Under the pieces are notes generated by a model. That model had not been told where the DNA came from, ran no database searches, and saw only the letters and a list, made by a program, of their open reading frames with translations. From the NCBI RefSeq assembly GCF_024699275.1, contig NZ_JAILPX010000054.1, forward strand, positions 1 to 24,965: a stretch of DNA of 24,965 bases, in the 5' to 3' direction. Positions 23,263 to 24,965 of this stretch are shown piece by piece. The DNA comes from Selenomonas sp. GTDB lineage: Bacteria > Bacillota_C > Negativicutes > Selenomonadales > Selenomonadaceae. The translations under genes were made by a program, and so were the position numbers. How positions within the stretch are numbered: the first letter of the stretch is position 1; each line of letters begins with the position of its first letter.

Positions 23263-24192
23263 ATGGAACCTGTTGTATTTACGGCGGAAGAAAAAGGGCA
23301 GCGGCTCGATGTATTCGTAGTGGAACGCTTCCCAGAACTTTCCCGTTCGCATGTGCAAAAACTCATTGAGCAGGGCAATGTGCTGGTCGATAGAATTGTG
23401 TGTAAGGCCAACTATAAGCTGAGGGGGGGCGAAGCGGTGCAGGTAACTGTGCCGCAGGCAGAACCCATAAGTGTAGAGCCTGAGGATATTCCATTAGATA
23501 TTCTCTATGAGGATAAAGATATCATCGTGGTGAATAAGGCTCGTGGTATGGTGGTGCACCCGGCTTCCGGCGTGTACAGCGGCACGTTGGTCAATGCCCT
23601 GCTTTTCCATTGTCAGGATTTATCCGGCATCAACGGTGAAATCCGTCCCGGCATTGTGCATCGTTTGGACAAGGATACGAGCGGTGTGATGGTCTGTGCC
23701 AAAAACGATACGGCGCATCTTAATTTAGCCGAGCAGATTCGCACGAAGACTGCGCACCGTACTTATTGGGCGATTGTGCATGGCAATATCAAAGAGGAAG
23801 CGGGCATCATCAAGGGCGATATTGGCCGTCATCCCACTGACCGCAAGAAGATGGCCATTGTACGTGAAAATGGCAAACCAGCCGTTACGCATTTTAAGGT
23901 TTTGGAGCGGTTTGGCGAGTATACCTTGGTGGAATGTCAGCTTGAAACCGGCCGCACCCATCAGATTCGCGTGCATATGACCAGCATTGGCCATCCATTG
24001 GTCAATGACCCCAAGTACGGGCCGAAAAAGTCTTCGCCCTTCGCCATTAATGGTCAGGCGCTGCATTCGCTGCAGCTGACCCTGACGCATCCCGTGACGA
24101 AAGAGGAAATGACGTTTACGGCACCAATCCCGAACGATATAGAGAAAATCTTAACCGGCCTGCGCAATAAGCGCAGCAAATCACAGCAGTGA
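23263..24192 (+). CDS. rluD: RluD-family 23S rRNA pseudouridine synthase
   Basis: A 309-residue pseudouridine synthase. The N-terminal S4 domain (about 12-70) contains RLDVFVVERFPELSRSHVQKL. The catalytic domain has the diagnostic HRLDKDTSG with D136 as nucleophile, then RTYWAIVHG and ETGRTHQIRVHM. RluD-type enzymes modify 23S rRNA helix 69 in E. coli; the exact target here could differ, as in the YlyB/RluA-like group. I choose the ATG at 23263, 1 base after the lspA stop with GGATGA just upstream. ATGs at 23254 and 23230 lie inside lspA and are less likely. lspA-rluD-pyrR is a common Firmicute order. Confidence 0.93.
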   Translation: MEPVVFTAEEKGQRLDVFVVERFPELSRSHVQKLIEQGNVLVDRIVCKANYKLRGGEAVQVTVPQAEPISVEPEDIPLDILYEDKDIIVVNKARGMVVHPASGVYSGTLVNALLFHCQDLSGINGEIRPGIVHRLDKDTSGVMVCAKNDTAHLNLAEQIRTKTAHRTYWAIVHGNIKEEAGIIKGDIGRHPTDRKKMAIVRENGKPAVTHFKVLERFGEYTLVECQLETGRTHQIRVHMTSIGHPLVNDPKYGPKKSSPFAINGQALHSLQLTLTHPVTKEEMTFTAPIPNDIEKILTGLRNKRSKSQQ

Positions 24193-24756
<564 letters not shown>

Positions 24757-24773
24757 AATAATTTAGAATGTGT

Positions 24774-24811
24774 AAGGCCAGGGCAGAAGTCTTTTCTGCT
24801 TTGGCCTTTTT
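24774..24811 (+). terminator. Intrinsic terminator after pyrR
   Basis: A 15-bp stem (24774-24788 with 24794-24808, two G-T pairs) with a 5-base loop is followed by a T-run. The next gene's AGGAGGG begins immediately after the T-run. Confidence 0.93.
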
Positions 24812-24823
24812 AGGAGGGTAAGT

Positions 24824-24965
24824 GTGCAAACGGTAAGCAATGTATTGAATTTGGTCAAGACAGCCATAGAGCCTGCACTAAAAAATGCACGGATAGTAGT
24901 GGACGCAACAGCAGGCAATGGTCATGATACGCTGTTTTTGGCAGAGCGTACTACCGCTGAGGCCA
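24824..24965 (+). CDS. mnmM: MnmM/YtqB-like SAM-dependent methyltransferase, 5' part
   Basis: The first 47 residues of a gene that runs off the window. The GTG start at 24824 is preceded by AGGAGGGT at about 7 bases. The peptide has NLVKTAIEPALKNARIVVDA followed by TAGNGHDTLFLAE. VDATAGNGHDTLFLA is the SAM-binding motif I of the YtqB (rRNA_methylase, PF06962) family. The Bacillus member is a tRNA methyltransferase, now called MnmM, acting on nm5s2U34. Only about a quarter of the expected length is visible, so the subfamily call is moderate. It sits directly behind the pyrR terminator without room for a promoter. Confidence 0.75.
   Translation, partial: MQTVSNVLNLVKTAIEPALKNARIVVDATAGNGHDTLFLAERTTAEA

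Noticed and set aside
24757..24823. PyrR-regulated attenuator after pyrR
   Set aside because: Only one simple terminator is present, with no alternative antiterminator and no PyrR-binding loop sequence; the following gene is not a pyr gene.

Overview
This is a chromosomal housekeeping segment of a low-to-mid-GC Firmicute. The best guess is a Gram-negative-staining Negativicute of the Selenomonas type. The reasons are inference from gene content: a Bacillus-like ylm/division block (pgeF-yggS-sepF-ylmH-divIVA-lspA-rluD-pyrR) occurs together with hfq beside miaA, strong AGGAGG-type ribosome binding sites, and frequent TTG starts. No phage, transposon, CRISPR array, tRNA or rRNA gene was seen.

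Layout. 1-567: 3' end of rplQ with its terminator, then a possible 48-codon gene on the minus strand. 568-3541: a small secreted protein, a minus-strand Rrf2 regulator divergent from nudC, and a SpoU/TrmH rRNA methylase. 3704-6111: a chemoreceptor convergent with a thiamine pyrophosphokinase gene. 6165-8206: UPF0173 hydrolase, miaA and hfq as one operon closed by a terminator. 8223-13379: dut-rarA-murP-murQ-mupG, tightly packed. 13417-13974: a second, cysteine-bearing Rrf2 regulator with its own consensus promoter. 14077-22052: a long run rodZ-ygiQ-nrdR-B12/radical SAM-pgeF-yggS-sepF-ylmH. 22163-24811: divIVA-lspA-rluD-pyrR. 24824-end: 5' end of an mnmM/ytqB-type methyltransferase.

How the genes fit together. 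A cell-envelope theme runs through the right half. MurP/MurQ/MupG would import and recycle MurNAc-containing wall fragments. PgeF corrects peptidoglycan precursors. RodZ, SepF and DivIVA organise elongation, division and polarity, and LspA matures lipoproteins. RNA modification is the second theme (TrmH-type methylase, MiaA, RluD, MnmM-like), alongside Hfq and the S4 protein YlmH. Nucleotide metabolism appears as Dut, NrdR and PyrR.

I found no convincing undescribed multi-gene system. The most unusual signals are regulatory: a perfect 13-bp terminator-like hairpin buried antisense in the thiamine pyrophosphokinase gene downstream of the chemoreceptor; a consensus promoter embedded in the hairpin before the second rrf2 gene; an octamer shared by dyads at both rrf2 promoters; and overlapping hairpins, one covering the ribosome binding site, ahead of divIVA. 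Assignments rest on reading motifs and context, with no database search.
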